This document shows, piece after piece, positions 1 to 10,577 of a stretch of DNA of 64,000 nucleotides. This DNA is from Neomoorella thermoacetica (GTDB lineage: Bacteria > Bacillota > DSM-521 > Neomoorellales > Neomoorellaceae). The position numbers and the translations under genes are program-made. Below the pieces are notes generated by a model. That model saw nothing but the letters and a program-made list of their open reading frames with translations. It was not told the origin of the DNA and ran no database searches. Within the stretch, counting starts at the first letter, position 1; the number at the start of each line of letters is the position of its first letter. Where the stretch lies: assembly GCF_001875325.1 (NCBI RefSeq), contig NZ_MDDC01000005.1:1-64000 (forward strand), written 5' to 3'.

Positions 1-507
1 GTGAGTATCTTTGATACCGAAGCCCGGCCTATTAAAAAGGGTAAGGCCAATGCCCCGGTAGAGTTCGGCTATAAGGTGTTGCTCCAGGAAGTGGAACACA
101 AGATAATTACCGGCTATAAGGTGTTGCAGGGGAACCCCGCGGATGACACCTTACTCCTTGGCGCAGTAGAGGATCATATTAAAACTTTCAACCATCCACC
201 CCGTGCCCTCGCTGCCGATAGAGGTTTCGGCGGTTCAGGGAACGAAAGTGGTTGCCATCAACTTGGGGTAAAGCAGGTCAGCTTACCCCGGAAAGGTAAA
301 ATTAGTAAAGCTCGCAAAGCCTATCAATCGCAAAGCTGGTTCAAACGTCTCCAACGCTGGCGCGCTGGAGGGGAGGCTACTATTAGTCTTCTAAAACGCA
401 AATATGGATTACGCCGCAGTCTTTCCAGGGGATATGAGGGTACCACCACCTGGGTCGGTTATGGAATCTTTGCCTATAATCTACACCGGTTGGCAACAAT
501 GGTTTAA
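1..507 (+). CDS. DDE transposase, C-terminal part (cut by window edge)
   Basis: The reading frame is open from the first base and gives 168 residues of a DDE-type transposase. Visible signs are an AADRGF segment that carries a catalytic aspartate, and a C-terminal block RAGGEATISLLKRKYGLRR holding the likely catalytic glutamate, followed by a Trp/Tyr-rich tail typical of IS5/ISNCY-like enzymes. The GTG at base 1 is probably internal rather than the real start, because the first catalytic aspartate region should lie upstream. Whether the element is still mobile cannot be judged from this part. The family assignment is from memory of similar transposases and is less certain than the transposase call. 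Confidence 0.8.
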   Translation: MSIFDTEARPIKKGKANAPVEFGYKVLLQEVEHKIITGYKVLQGNPADDTLLLGAVEDHIKTFNHPPRALAADRGFGGSGNESGCHQLGVKQVSLPRKGKISKARKAYQSQSWFKRLQRWRAGGEATISLLKRKYGLRRSLSRGYEGTTTWVGYGIFAYNLHRLATMV

Positions 508-600
508 CATGATGGGTCAAACAGTTAGAATTCTACTCGAACTATAGTTCGGAAATAACATTTTCCCCTATGTGATGCAAAAAGTGGACTTTTTCAGGGG
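1..600 (+). mobile_element. Right part of an insertion sequence
   Basis: The stretch contains the C-terminal part of a DDE transposase and then about 90 bp of AT-richer non-coding DNA. It ends near base 600, where sequence homologous to the interior of a URO-D family gene begins. The right end includes the short palindrome AAAAAGT-GG-ACTTTTT (579-594), which could be part of the terminal repeat. The left end lies outside the window, so the target-site duplication cannot be checked. The boundary near 600 is inferred from where the downstream protein similarity starts. Confidence 0.6.
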
Positions 601-1639
601 GAACTATATAGGCACCTTCCTGAATCCGCCAGGCAGATTTTTTGAAATTCTGGACTATAACTTATATAGATGGCCAGGCCATGGTACCCCTCCGGATACC
701 TCTTACCAGTGCCTTGAGGCAGAGTACATGAAGGCCGATGAATATAATGCTTTAATTCAAGATCCTTCCGATTTTTGGGTTAGGATTTACCTTCCCCGCA
801 TCTTTGGTGCGCTTAAACCCTTAGAAAAATTAGCCCCTCTCACCGACGTTCTGGAAATTGTGATGACTTGCGGCAGTTTCCTGCCCTTAGGGTTGCCCGA
901 AGTGCAGGACGCTTTGAAGGCCCTTATTGCAGCGGGAAATGAGGCTCGCCGCTGGGCCGGCGTGCTCCGCGCTTTAGATCATGCATTACAAGGACAGGGG
1001 TTTCCGGCCTTTCTGGGCGGAGTTAGCAAGGCTCCCTTTGATATCATCGGCGACACCCTTAGGGGCACCCATGGAATCATGCTGGATATGTATAGACAGC
1101 CCGAAAGATTATTAGAGGCCCTTGAAGTTATAGCTCCCCTCGCCATAAGAATGGGAGTAGCCTCCGCCAAGGCCGCCCGCCATCCGGTAGTATTCATGCC
1201 CCTCCATAAAGGGGCTGACGGTTTCCTGTCAGATATGCAGTACAGGACTTTTTACTGGCCAACTTTAAAGAAAGTTATTATTGGCTTAATTGAAGAAGGG
1301 CTGGTACCTTTCCTTTTTGCCGAAGGCGGCTATAATTCCCGTTTAGAAGTCATTCGCGATCTGCCGAAGGGGAAAACGATATGGCTTTTTAATGACACCG
1401 ATATGGCCAGGGCTAAAGAGATCCTGGGAGATATAGCGTGTATCTCCGGCAATGTACCCATTACACTGTTAAGCCTTGGAACGCCGGAAGAAATAAAAGA
1501 ATACTGCAAGCAGCTAATAAAAACTGCCGGTAAGGATGGAGGTTTTATACTGGGCTCCGGAGCGACAATCGATAATATAAAGCCGGAAAACCTGCGGGCA
1601 TTGATAGAATCCGCCAGGGAGTACGGCAGCTATTCCTAA
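572..1639 (+). pseudogene. URO-D family methyltransferase-like gene, 5' end lost
   Basis: The protein belongs to the uroporphyrinogen-decarboxylase fold family that in acetogens and methanogens includes MtaA/MtbA-type methyltransferases. Recognisable stretches are PGRFFEILDYNLYRWPGHG, a KAPFDIIGDTLRGT block and a C-terminal EGGYNSRLEVIRDLPKG. The frame gives 355 residues, but family members of this subtype carry roughly 90-110 more residues before the PGRFFE block. Here the first ten codons appear to come from the end of the adjacent insertion sequence, and no ribosome-binding site precedes the GTG at 572. The simplest reading is truncation by IS insertion, leaving an open but probably non-functional frame. 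The corrinoid/DUF1638 operon downstream suggests an original role in methyl transfer. The alternative is an expressed N-truncated protein driven from the IS. Confidence 0.6.
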
Positions 1640-2084
1640 AACTCTCCCCACGCCGTTTCTCCCGCGATATTACTTCGCCTTGCCGTTTCTCGGCGCTTCC
1701 TGGATACTGAAACCTGGCCGGGTCTGATCTATAATTCTATTGACAGTCATTACCCGGATGCCGGCTGAGAGGAGCTAACTTCCCTGCGCCCGGGAGCAGC
1801 AGGTGTGCCGGGGTTTTCGTCCCGGGCCAGGCAGCCGGCGGCTAGGCTGAGACTCCTGGCTGGAGTCGCTGGCCGGGACGGCTTTCCGGGCCGGGCAGGC
1901 CGGTAGCGAAAAGCTCCTGGTCAAGACCCGTTGCCTGGACGTACCCGGCACATCCTGGAGCCCTTGGGCAACCTGGAAGCTGCCCGGCCTGTGCCGCAGC
2001 CGTATCGCCTGGGGGGCGCGATTACACTCGGTACGCCCGGGTCGGGAGCGCCACCGATAGAAAATCTTCTAAGGAGGCCAATTT
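1640..2084 (+). other. GC-rich structured leader before DUF1638 operon
   Basis: No convincing gene is present. From about 1740 to 2060 the DNA is very GC-rich and can form several hairpins, for example GACTCC-TGGCT-GGAGTC (1851-1867) and CCGGG/CCCGG around 1809-1825. It is followed by a clear ribosome-binding site (AAGGAGG) in front of 2085. Elements of the common cobalamin riboswitch were sought because of the corrinoid genes downstream, but the B12-box consensus was not found. It may be an uncharacterised structured leader or a decayed gene. Confidence 0.35.
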
Positions 2085-2810
2085 ATGCGCAGCCTGATTA
2101 TCGCCTGCCGGGTCATGGAAGACGAGCTCCTCTCCCTGGCAACCGGTCGTGAAGAGCTGTTTTTCCTCGAACAGGGCCTGCATCGCTCTCCTGAGCGATT
2201 GCGGCAGACCCTCCAGGAAGCTATTGACACTGCTGTTGACTACGATCTTATCCTCCTGGGTTACGGGCTCTGCGGCGGAGCATTGGACGGCCTACGTGCT
2301 GGTCCCTGCCCCGTCATCATTCCTAAAGTTCATGACTGCATTCCCTTGCTTTTAGGATCCGTCGCGGCAAGGGGTCGTTGGCCGGCCGGCACCTACTTTT
2401 TATCCTCTGGATGGCTGGCAGGGGAAGAAAATATAGTCAAGGATTACCAGCGTTGCCTGGAGCGCTACGGAGAAGAGCGCGGGAGCTGGATTTTAAAACA
2501 GATTTACAGTCATTACCAAAATATGGTTTTTATCAGGACCGATTTCGGGCAGGGCAACTGTACCGTCGGGTCGAACCGTCAAGTTAAGCCGGGCGCCGCT
2601 GCCTCTTCCCGGTTGTTACAACCTGCGGACCTGGCGACGGCCCGGCAATTGGCTGCAAACCTGGGACTGGCTTATGAGGTATATCAGGGAAACAGCCTTT
2701 ACCTGCAAAGATTGATAAAGGGCCCCTGGGAGGACGACTTTTTAAAAGTGGAACCTCGAGGGGAAATATCTATTAGAGTTTTCTTGAGCTCAGGGGCAGG
2801 TGAAAAATGA
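2085..2810 (+). CDS. DUF1638 domain protein of a corrinoid methyltransfer operon
   Basis: The 241-residue protein has the hallmarks of DUF1638: an N-terminal IIACRVMEDEL segment, a GYGLCGGALDGL block around residues 65-76, and KVHDCIPLLLGS around 88-99, with conserved cysteine and histidine residues. The biochemical role of DUF1638 is unknown to me. The domain is usually found beside corrinoid proteins and URO-D type methyltransferases, and that is the context here. ATG at 2085 follows AAGGAGG at good distance. The stop overlaps the ATG of the GntR gene by 4 bp, so the two are translationally coupled. The conserved Cys/His suggest a metal or corrinoid-related function, which is inference. Confidence 0.75.
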   Translation: MRSLIIACRVMEDELLSLATGREELFFLEQGLHRSPERLRQTLQEAIDTAVDYDLILLGYGLCGGALDGLRAGPCPVIIPKVHDCIPLLLGSVAARGRWPAGTYFLSSGWLAGEENIVKDYQRCLERYGEERGSWILKQIYSHYQNMVFIRTDFGQGNCTVGSNRQVKPGAAASSRLLQPADLATARQLAANLGLAYEVYQGNSLYLQRLIKGPWEDDFLKVEPRGEISIRVFLSSGAGEK

Positions 2811-3547
2811 GAAAAATGGACATCGATAAAAATTCCTTCATCCCGCCCTACTATCAATTAGCGCAGATACTTGAACAACAGATTAGATCCGGTCAATACC
2901 GTCCCGGCGATACCCTCCCTTCAGAGGCGGAATTGAGCGAAAAATACGGCCTCAGCCGGATGACAGTACGCCGCAGCCTGAGTCAACTGGCTCGGGCCGG
3001 GTTGATTTACAGCCAACAGGGGAAGGGTACTTTTGTCTCGCGTCCCCGCCTCGACCGGGCGGTTTTCGTGATGGAGGAGTTTCATACGGAGATGGCCGCC
3101 AGGGGTTTTGCCTCCAGCGTTCGCCTCATGGAGGCCAGGCTGGTACCGGCCCCGGAAAAGGCGGCGACCAAACTCCAGTTGCCGGCGGGAGAGAAGGTCC
3201 TGTACATTCGCCGCTCCCTCCTGGCTGACGGCGAGCCTATGGCCTACGACCGTAAGTACCTGCGCTATGATCGTGGCCGGCCGATCCTTGAGAATGAGCT
3301 CCAGTACCAGGCTCTACCGGAAATGGTGGAAAAACATGCCGAAATACTGCCGGTGAGTAGCCAGATGACCCTGCAGGCAACGGTTCTAAATGAAGAAGAA
3401 GCCCGTGCCCTGCGAGTTGCTACGGGAACACCGGCTTTTTTACTGGAACAAATCCTTTTTGATAATACGGAAAGGCCGGTGGGGTGGGGATGGTGCCTGT
3501 ACCGCGGCGACAGGTACCAGTTAAGCTCCCAGCCGCCTGTTTTCTAA
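2807..3547 (+). CDS. GntR/HutC-family transcriptional regulator
   Basis: The 246-residue protein carries an N-terminal winged helix DNA-binding domain (about residues 12-75; motif LPSEAELSEKYGLSRMTVRRSL) and a C-terminal UTRA ligand-binding domain (about 95-240; motif EKVLYIRRSLLADGEPMAYDRKYLRY). This is the HutC subfamily of GntR regulators, which respond to small metabolites. It sits between the DUF1638 gene (ATGA overlap) and the corrinoid protein gene, so it probably controls this methyltransfer operon in response to its methyl donor. The ligand cannot be read from the sequence. Confidence 0.88.
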   Translation: MRKMDIDKNSFIPPYYQLAQILEQQIRSGQYRPGDTLPSEAELSEKYGLSRMTVRRSLSQLARAGLIYSQQGKGTFVSRPRLDRAVFVMEEFHTEMAARGFASSVRLMEARLVPAPEKAATKLQLPAGEKVLYIRRSLLADGEPMAYDRKYLRYDRGRPILENELQYQALPEMVEKHAEILPVSSQMTLQATVLNEEEARALRVATGTPAFLLEQILFDNTERPVGWGWCLYRGDRYQLSSQPPVF

Positions 3548-3578
3548 ATTTATTTATACCAAAAATCCGGAGGTGGAA

Positions 3579-4247
3579 ATGGTGGGCCTCTTAGCCCGGG
3601 CCATGGGAAAATTGGAAGAAAAAAAGGTGCTGGAGCTCGTCAGCCACAGCCTTGCAATGGGACAAACACCCCTGGCAATTGTAGAAGAATGCCGTCGGGG
3701 TTTGAATATAGTTGGCGAGCTTTACGCCCGTGGCGAATATTTTTTGAGCGATCTGGTCATGTCGGCGGAGATTTTCCAGGAAGCCTTGAAACTTATCGAG
3801 CCTTTTCTGAAAGTCCCCCTTGCAGATAAGCAGGAACCGGACGAAGCAGATATTGTCTTTGGTACAGTTGAAGGGGACATTCACGACATCGGCAAAAATA
3901 TCACTATCTCCCTGCTGCGCTGCGAAGGTTTCCGGGTCTATGACGCGGGGGTGGATATCCCACCGGACGTCTTTATAGCTCTACTCCAGAAGACTGGTGC
4001 CCGGGTCCTGGGTCTCTCGGCCCTGCTGACCTCTTCCTTTGAGGCTATGCGACGTACCGTTCACCTGATGCACCTGGTGGAAAGCATGGCCCCGGTCAAG
4101 GTCCTTATCGGCGGCCTGGTCAATGAGCGCGTCTGCCAGTACGTCGGAGCCGACGCCTGGGTACGGGAAGCCGGGAAAGGGGTAGCCATTTGCCGCCGCT
4201 GGTTACAGAATGACCGGGATGCCAGGATAGCTGCCGATGCAAACTAA
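3579..4247 (+). CDS. Methyltransferase cognate corrinoid protein
   Basis: This 222-residue protein has an N-terminal helical cap domain (residues 1-80) and a Rossmann-like B12-binding domain (about 90-215). The motif GDIHDIGKNI (about residues 99-108) supplies the histidine that ligates cobalt in the base-off/His-on form. The family (MtaC/MtbC/MttC) carries a methyl group between a substrate-specific methyltransferase and tetrahydrofolate or CoM. The ATG at 3579 is chosen because CCGGAGG lies 5 bp upstream; GTG at 3573 overlaps that site. It follows the GntR gene by about 30 bp. The only methyltransferase-like gene nearby is the truncated one at 572, so its working partner must lie elsewhere or be lost. 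Confidence 0.88.
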   Translation: MVGLLARAMGKLEEKKVLELVSHSLAMGQTPLAIVEECRRGLNIVGELYARGEYFLSDLVMSAEIFQEALKLIEPFLKVPLADKQEPDEADIVFGTVEGDIHDIGKNITISLLRCEGFRVYDAGVDIPPDVFIALLQKTGARVLGLSALLTSSFEAMRRTVHLMHLVESMAPVKVLIGGLVNERVCQYVGADAWVREAGKGVAICRRWLQNDRDARIAADAN

Positions 4248-4441
4248 ACCAACTCCCGGTTTTCTAATGGATAGTTGCCGGAACTATTATGTTAGCAATA
4301 AAAGATCAGGATTACCCGGGGAGCCTGAAATAACTATAAAAACGGCGGCATAAAATTAAGAAAGGCCGTTGCACGGCCCGCCGGGGAGGCTATTTAGCCC
4401 TTACCCGGGATAGGGGATATGCTCCAATTTATGTTGAAGGT

Positions 4442-5218
4442 ATGACCACTTGTCCCCGGGTAGGAGCGATGACCTTGCGTGATCCATCGACAGAAAAACT
4501 CTTTCAACCTATCAACCGCAACCCGAAGAGTGTTTATCACCGGGTGGTAGATGAGATCAAAAAAAGCATCTTTGAGGGCAAGATGAGCCCCGGCGACCGC
4601 CTGCCGGCGGAGCGGGAACTGGCCGGGATGCTGGGGGTAAGCCGGACCTCCGTGCGCGAGGCTTTAAAAATGCTGGCCGCCGAGGGCCTGGTGAGTATCC
4701 GCCACGGCCAGGGGGCCTTTATCAGCAAGCAGGACCCGGATGAATACTTAAAGCGCTTTGCCAGTCACCTGCCTGTAAACCGGGACACCGTTCTTGATCT
4801 CTTTGAGATCCGCGAGGTCCTTGAGCCCCAGGCAGCCCGCTGGGTAGCTGAGAGGGGGACCCGGGATGACATCCAGGAACTGGTTTCTATGGTTATAACT
4901 ACTAGGGAACAGCTTGGGCGGCTGCGGAGCGGTCGCCTTTCCCTCCTGGCCGGGCACGACAGCAACTTCCATTACCGCCTGGCCCGGGCCACCGGCAATA
5001 CTGTCCTGGTAAGGTTGATGCACAGCCTGCTGGATCTCCTGGCCGACAGCCGCTCCCGCAGCCTGGCCATTCCCGGCCGGGGGGAACGGTCGGTAGACGA
5101 GCACTACGAAATAGTCCAGGCCATCCTCCGCAGGGACGCCGATGGGGCAGCTGCGGCCATGTTACGCCACCTGGAAGACGTCAAGGAACAGGTAGAGGCT
5201 GCCTGGCGCGAGGGTTAA
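4442..5218 (+). CDS. FadR-type (GntR/FCD) transcriptional regulator
   Basis: The 258-residue protein has a GntR winged helix near its N-terminus (motif LPAERELAGMLGVSRTSVREAL, about residues 57-78) followed by an all-helical FCD effector domain (about 105-250). The FCD domain includes histidines that typically bind a metal and carboxylate ligand, for example in GHDSNFHYRLARATGN and DEHYEIVQAI. FadR-subfamily members usually sense carboxylic acids. The start is uncertain: ATG 4442 follows GAAGG, and ATG 4470 follows TAGGAG at short spacing. It is transcribed alone between the corrinoid operon and the methionine operon, and its target is unknown. Confidence 0.85.
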   Translation: MTTCPRVGAMTLRDPSTEKLFQPINRNPKSVYHRVVDEIKKSIFEGKMSPGDRLPAERELAGMLGVSRTSVREALKMLAAEGLVSIRHGQGAFISKQDPDEYLKRFASHLPVNRDTVLDLFEIREVLEPQAARWVAERGTRDDIQELVSMVITTREQLGRLRSGRLSLLAGHDSNFHYRLARATGNTVLVRLMHSLLDLLADSRSRSLAIPGRGERSVDEHYEIVQAILRRDADGAAAAMLRHLEDVKEQVEAAWREG

Positions 5219-5228
5219 CGAAAAAAAC

Positions 5229-5257
5229 TTGACATTGCCTGAAACAGGGTTTATATT
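5229..5257 (+). promoter_or_regulatory. Sigma-A promoter of the met/thr operon
   Basis: A perfect -35 box TTGACA (5229-5234) and a -10 box TATATT (5252-5257) are separated by exactly 17 bp. They lie about 40 bp before the S-box riboswitch, the expected arrangement for riboswitch-controlled transcription. Confidence 0.85.
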
Positions 5258-5296
5258 TTATTACAAGCTGGCTTGAACTTAATAAGGGAATGAAAC

Positions 5297-6786
<1,490 letters not shown>

Positions 6787-6787
6787 C

Positions 6788-7912
6788 ATGGAAGGAGTCG
6801 GTATCGTAACAACCCGGTTTTATAAATGGCCGCAATGCTTGCATCTGGAAAGCGGAGCCCGGCTGAGCCACCTTACCATTGCCTATGAAACTTATGGGGA
6901 GCTGAACGCGGCCGGAAATAACGCCATCCTGGTCCTCCACGCCCTTACCGGGAATGCCCATATCGCCGGCAGGAATTTTCCGGACGAGAGGTACCCCGGC
7001 TGGTGGGACCCCCTGGTAGGGCCTGGCCGGGCCCTGGACACCCGGCGCTATTTCATTGTCTGTGCCAACGTCCTGGGAAGCTGCTATGGTACCACCGGGC
7101 CGGCCAGCATTAATCCTGCCACCGGCAAGCCCTACGGGATGGATTTCCCGGCCATCACTATCCGCGATATGGTACGGGTACAAAAAATACTCCTCGATTA
7201 CCTGGGGGTTAAGCGCCTGGTGGCGGCCATCGGCGGTTCCATGGGCGGGATGCAGGTCCTGGAGTGGGGCTTTCTTTATCCCCAGATGCTGGACGCCATT
7301 ATTCCCATCGCCACCTGCGGCCGGACTACCCCCATGCAGATCGCTTTTCACCACGTCCAGCGAGAAGCAATTTACGCCGACCCCGGCTGGCAGGGAGGCA
7401 ATTATTACGGTACTGCCGGGCCCCGGCGAGGACTGGCCCTGGCCCGGCAAATCGGGATTATTACTTATAAAAGCGACCCCTCCTGGAACATGAAATTTGG
7501 CCGCAACCTGGTGGACCCCCGGGAATACTTCCGGATGGAAGGGCAGTTCGAAGTAGAGAGCTACCTGGCCTACCAGGGGAGGAAGCTGGTAGATCGTTTT
7601 GACGCCAACTCTTACCTGTACCTGACCAAGGCAGTGGACCTCCATGACGTGAGCCAGGGACGGGGGAGTTATAACGAAGTCTGGCAGGGATTCCCCTGCC
7701 CCTGCCTGGGCATAGGCATATCAAGCGATTTTCTATTCCCTCCTTATCAAGTGCAGGAGATTGTCCGGATGATTAACGACGGCGGTGGCCATGCCCGTTA
7801 CGCGGAGATTGATTCCCCCTATGGCCACGACGCCTTTTTAATTGAATTTAACCAGCTGGCAACCATTATCCAGCCTTTTTTAAATGAGGTGCGCCCGGAT
7901 CTGGCCGCTTGA
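6788..7912 (+). CDS. metX: Homoserine O-acetyltransferase
   Basis: The 374-residue alpha/beta hydrolase fold protein acetylates homoserine using acetyl-CoA, giving the substrate for MetY. The nucleophile serine is in GGSMGG (Ser151). The family signatures ALTGNAH, LGSCYGTTGP and the C-terminal acid/His region (SDFLFPP and YGHDAFL) are present. It sits 1 bp after metY and 292 bp before hom, within the S-box regulated unit. Acetyl versus succinyl specificity cannot be fixed by eye, but pairing with MetY supports acetyl transfer. Confidence 0.93.
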   Translation: MEGVGIVTTRFYKWPQCLHLESGARLSHLTIAYETYGELNAAGNNAILVLHALTGNAHIAGRNFPDERYPGWWDPLVGPGRALDTRRYFIVCANVLGSCYGTTGPASINPATGKPYGMDFPAITIRDMVRVQKILLDYLGVKRLVAAIGGSMGGMQVLEWGFLYPQMLDAIIPIATCGRTTPMQIAFHHVQREAIYADPGWQGGNYYGTAGPRRGLALARQIGIITYKSDPSWNMKFGRNLVDPREYFRMEGQFEVESYLAYQGRKLVDRFDANSYLYLTKAVDLHDVSQGRGSYNEVWQGFPCPCLGIGISSDFLFPPYQVQEIVRMINDGGGHARYAEIDSPYGHDAFLIEFNQLATIIQPFLNEVRPDLAA

Positions 7913-8204
7913 AAGCTGAATACTTCTTTGTTCGAGACATCGGCAAACCCCGTGAAGCCGCAGCCAGGCGTCAGGAAGCGGGATGGGTATCCTGGCGAAA
8001 CTTTAGTAACGATAAGTTACATCCCTGCAACGGGCGCTGAAGGGAAAAAGTTAAACCACCCCCGCCGCGGGCAAGGCGGAGCGCCGGAGCCTATATCCCG
8101 GACCGGCGAAAAAGTCTATAAAGCACTGAATACGCCTGCTGAAAAAGGTATTGCCCATCCGACGGCTATACTGTAAAATTGAAGGGTATAAGGGGAGTGA
8201 AACA
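7913..8204 (+). promoter_or_regulatory. Structured leader before hom, with pseudoknot-like pairings
   Basis: This 292-bp gap has no gene. Between 7949 and 8034 several exact pairings can be drawn: CCCGT (7949-7953) with ACGGG (8030-8034); GCCAGG (7963-7968) with CCTGGC (7991-7996); GTAAC (8006-8010) with GTTAC (8016-8020) across loop GATAA; and GGGAT (7980-7984), inside the loop of the second helix, with ATCCC (8021-8025). The last makes a pseudoknot. Further GC-rich hairpins follow, such as CGCCGG/CCGGCG near 8080-8106. No known riboswitch class was recognised. RBS AAGGGGAG precedes the TTG start of hom. Confidence 0.45.
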
Positions 8205-9503
8205 TTGTTGGGACCAATCAATCTTGGCCTTCTGGGTCTGGGTACTGTTGGCAGTGGTGTGGTCCGGCTGCTGGAGCAGAACAAAGCCATAATTACCCAG
8301 AAGCTGGGCCGGCCTTTAAATATTAAACGTATCCTGGTCCGGGATTTAAACCGCCCTCGCCAGGTGGCTGTCGATCCAGCCTTGCTTACAACCGACCCGG
8401 AAACCATCCTGGGTGACCCCGATATCCCCATTATCGTCGAGGTCATGGGGGGTACCGGGACGGCCAGGGAGTACATCCTCCAGGCTCTAAGCCTGGGTAA
8501 AAGTGTGGTAACGGCCAACAAGGATCTCCTCGCCCTTTATGGCAAGGAGCTTTTTGATGCCGCCGATGCCCACGGGGCCGACCTCCTCTTTGAAGCCAGC
8601 GTGGGAGGTGGGATACCCATTATTCGTCCCCTGAAGGAATGCCTGGCCGGCAACCGGATTCGCCAGGTCATGGGTATCATTAATGGTACTACTAACTATA
8701 TCCTGACCAAGATGAGCCGCGAAGGCCGCGACTTTAACGACGTTCTCCGGGAGGCCCAATCCCTGGGTTACGCCGAAGCCGATCCCACGTCAGATATTGA
8801 AGGCGATGATGCCGCGCGTAAGATGGCCATCCTCGCTTCCATAGCCTTCGGCACCCGGATTACTTACCCGGAAGTATACCGCGAGGGTATCGGCCGCCTG
8901 TCGTCCCATGATATTAACTACGCCAGGGATATGGGCTATGCCGTCAAGCTCCTGGGCATCGCCCGGGAAGACGCAGACGGGATCGAGGTCCGGGTCCACC
9001 CGGCCCTGGTACCCCTGAATCACCCCCTGGCCTCGGTTAGTGATGTTTTTAACGCCATCTTCGTGGAAGGCGACGCCGTGGGCGAGACGATGTTTTACGG
9101 CCGCGGCGCCGGTTCCCTGCCGACTGCCAGTGCTGTGGTCGGGGACATTATGGAAGGGGCCCGTAACCTCATGCACCACAACCGGGGCCGGATATCATGC
9201 ACCTGTTTTTATGATAAACCGTTAAAACCGATAGGGGCAATTACCACCAAGTATTACCTGCGCCTGGTAGTCGTCGACCGGCCGGGGGTCCTGGCCACCA
9301 TTGCCGGGATTTTCGGCGAGCGCGAAGTCAGCCTGGCTTCGGTCATCCAGGAGCGGATGCTCGGCGACCTGGCGGAACTGGTGCTTATTACCCACCTCGT
9401 CCGGGAAAAGAACGTCCGGGAAGCCCTGGAAGTCCTGGGCAGCCTGCCGGTGGTCAAAGAGATAGCCAGCGTAATAAGGGTTGAAGGAGGAGAATCCAGG
9501 TGA
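8205..9503 (+). CDS. hom: Homoserine dehydrogenase
   Basis: The 432-residue enzyme reduces aspartate semialdehyde to homoserine, the branch point for methionine and threonine. It has an N-terminal nucleotide-binding motif GLGTVGSG (about residues 10-17), the catalytic domain with [15 protein letters not shown] and [11 protein letters not shown] blocks, and a C-terminal ACT domain (about 350-430) for amino-acid feedback. The TTG at 8205 is chosen because AAGGGGAG lies 7 bp before it; longer readings run into the structured leader. The last bases overlap the GTG of thrC. Confidence 0.93.
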   Translation: MLGPINLGLLGLGTVGSGVVRLLEQNKAIITQKLGRPLNIKRILVRDLNRPRQVAVDPALLTTDPETILGDPDIPIIVEVMGGTGTAREYILQALSLGKSVVTANKDLLALYGKELFDAADAHGADLLFEASVGGGIPIIRPLKECLAGNRIRQVMGIINGTTNYILTKMSREGRDFNDVLREAQSLGYAEADPTSDIEGDDAARKMAILASIAFGTRITYPEVYREGIGRLSSHDINYARDMGYAVKLLGIAREDADGIEVRVHPALVPLNHPLASVSDVFNAIFVEGDAVGETMFYGRGAGSLPTASAVVGDIMEGARNLMHHNRGRISCTCFYDKPLKPIGAITTKYYLRLVVVDRPGVLATIAGIFGEREVSLASVIQERMLGDLAELVLITHLVREKNVREALEVLGSLPVVKEIASVIRVEGGESR

Positions 9504-10546
9504 ACTGGCCCGGAGTTATTCGTGCCTACCGGGAGTTCCTGCCGGTGACGGAGGCGACTCCCGTAATTACTTTAAATGAGGGGAATACCCCCCTGATTGC
9601 CGCCGGTAACCTTTCCCGGGAACTGGGGCTAAAACTGTACTTCAAGTATGAAGGCCTCAACCCGAGCGGTTCCTTCAAGGACCGGGGCATGGTCATGGCT
9701 GTCGCCAAGGCTATGGAGAACGGCTCCAGGGCCATAATGTGCGCCTCCACGGGCAACACCTCGGCTTCGGCAGCGGCTTATGCCGCTAGATGCGGGTTAA
9801 AATGCAGCGTCCTGATCCCTGAGGGCAATATCGCCCTGGGAAAACTCGCCCAGGCCCTTTTTTATGGGGCCAGGGTCATAGCTATCCAGGGCAATTTTGA
9901 CGATGCCCTGGCCCTGGTGCGCAGCATCACCTCCCGTTACCCCATTACCCTGGTTAATTCCCTCAATCCCTTTCGCATTGAAGGGCAAAAAACAGCTGCC
10001 TTCGAGATCTGCGATGTGCTGGGGGAGGCCCCGGATTACCTGGCCATACCTGTAGGTAACGCCGGCAATATTACTGCCTATTGGAAGGGCTTTAACGAGT
10101 ATTATCAGGCCGGCCGCAGCCATACCCTGCCGAAGATGATCGGCTTCCAGGCCGAAGGCGCAGCCCCCATTGTCCGGGGAGAAGTAGTGCCGAACCCGGA
10201 GACCGTAGCCACTGCCATCCGCATCGGCAACCCGGCCAGCTGGCAACCGGCCGTCCGGGCAGCAAAAGACTCCGGCGGTTTTATCGATTGCGTGAGTGAT
10301 GACGAAATCCTGGCCGCCCAGCGCCTGCTGGCCACGGCGGAAGGCATCTTCGCCGAACCGGCTTCTGCCGCCTCCCTGGCCGGGGTGATTAAGTATGTTA
10401 AAAAGGGTTATTTCCACCAGGGTGACAGGGTTGTCTGCGTCCTCACCGGCCATGGCCTTAAGGATCCAAACATCGCCATCGAACAGGTAGGCGAGCCCAT
10501 CTCCCTGCCGGCGGATGAAGCCAGGGTCCTGGAGATCGTATTATAA
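9500..10546 (+). CDS. thrC: Threonine synthase
   Basis: The 348-residue PLP enzyme converts O-phosphohomoserine to threonine. The PLP lysine is Lys60 in [11 protein letters not shown], and the phosphate-binding GNAGNI loop and the [16 protein letters not shown] segment are present. Length fits the short Gram-positive class. The GTG start at 9500 overlaps the hom stop by 4 bp and follows GGAGGAG. thrB comes next, so hom, thrC and thrB form the threonine branch. Confidence 0.93.
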   Translation: MNWPGVIRAYREFLPVTEATPVITLNEGNTPLIAAGNLSRELGLKLYFKYEGLNPSGSFKDRGMVMAVAKAMENGSRAIMCASTGNTSASAAAYAARCGLKCSVLIPEGNIALGKLAQALFYGARVIAIQGNFDDALALVRSITSRYPITLVNSLNPFRIEGQKTAAFEICDVLGEAPDYLAIPVGNAGNITAYWKGFNEYYQAGRSHTLPKMIGFQAEGAAPIVRGEVVPNPETVATAIRIGNPASWQPAVRAAKDSGGFIDCVSDDEILAAQRLLATAEGIFAEPASAASLAGVIKYVKKGYFHQGDRVVCVLTGHGLKDPNIAIEQVGEPISLPADEARVLEIVL

Positions 10547-10577
10547 TCTAAGTTATAAATTAAAGGGGCAGGGAAAT

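Noticed and set aside
1740-2060. Cobalamin riboswitch before the corrinoid operon
   Set aside because: The B12-box and other conserved segments of the class could not be found.
7913-8204. Known SAM, lysine, c-di-GMP, THF or T-box leader before hom
   Set aside because: None of the class consensus elements fit beyond short chance matches.
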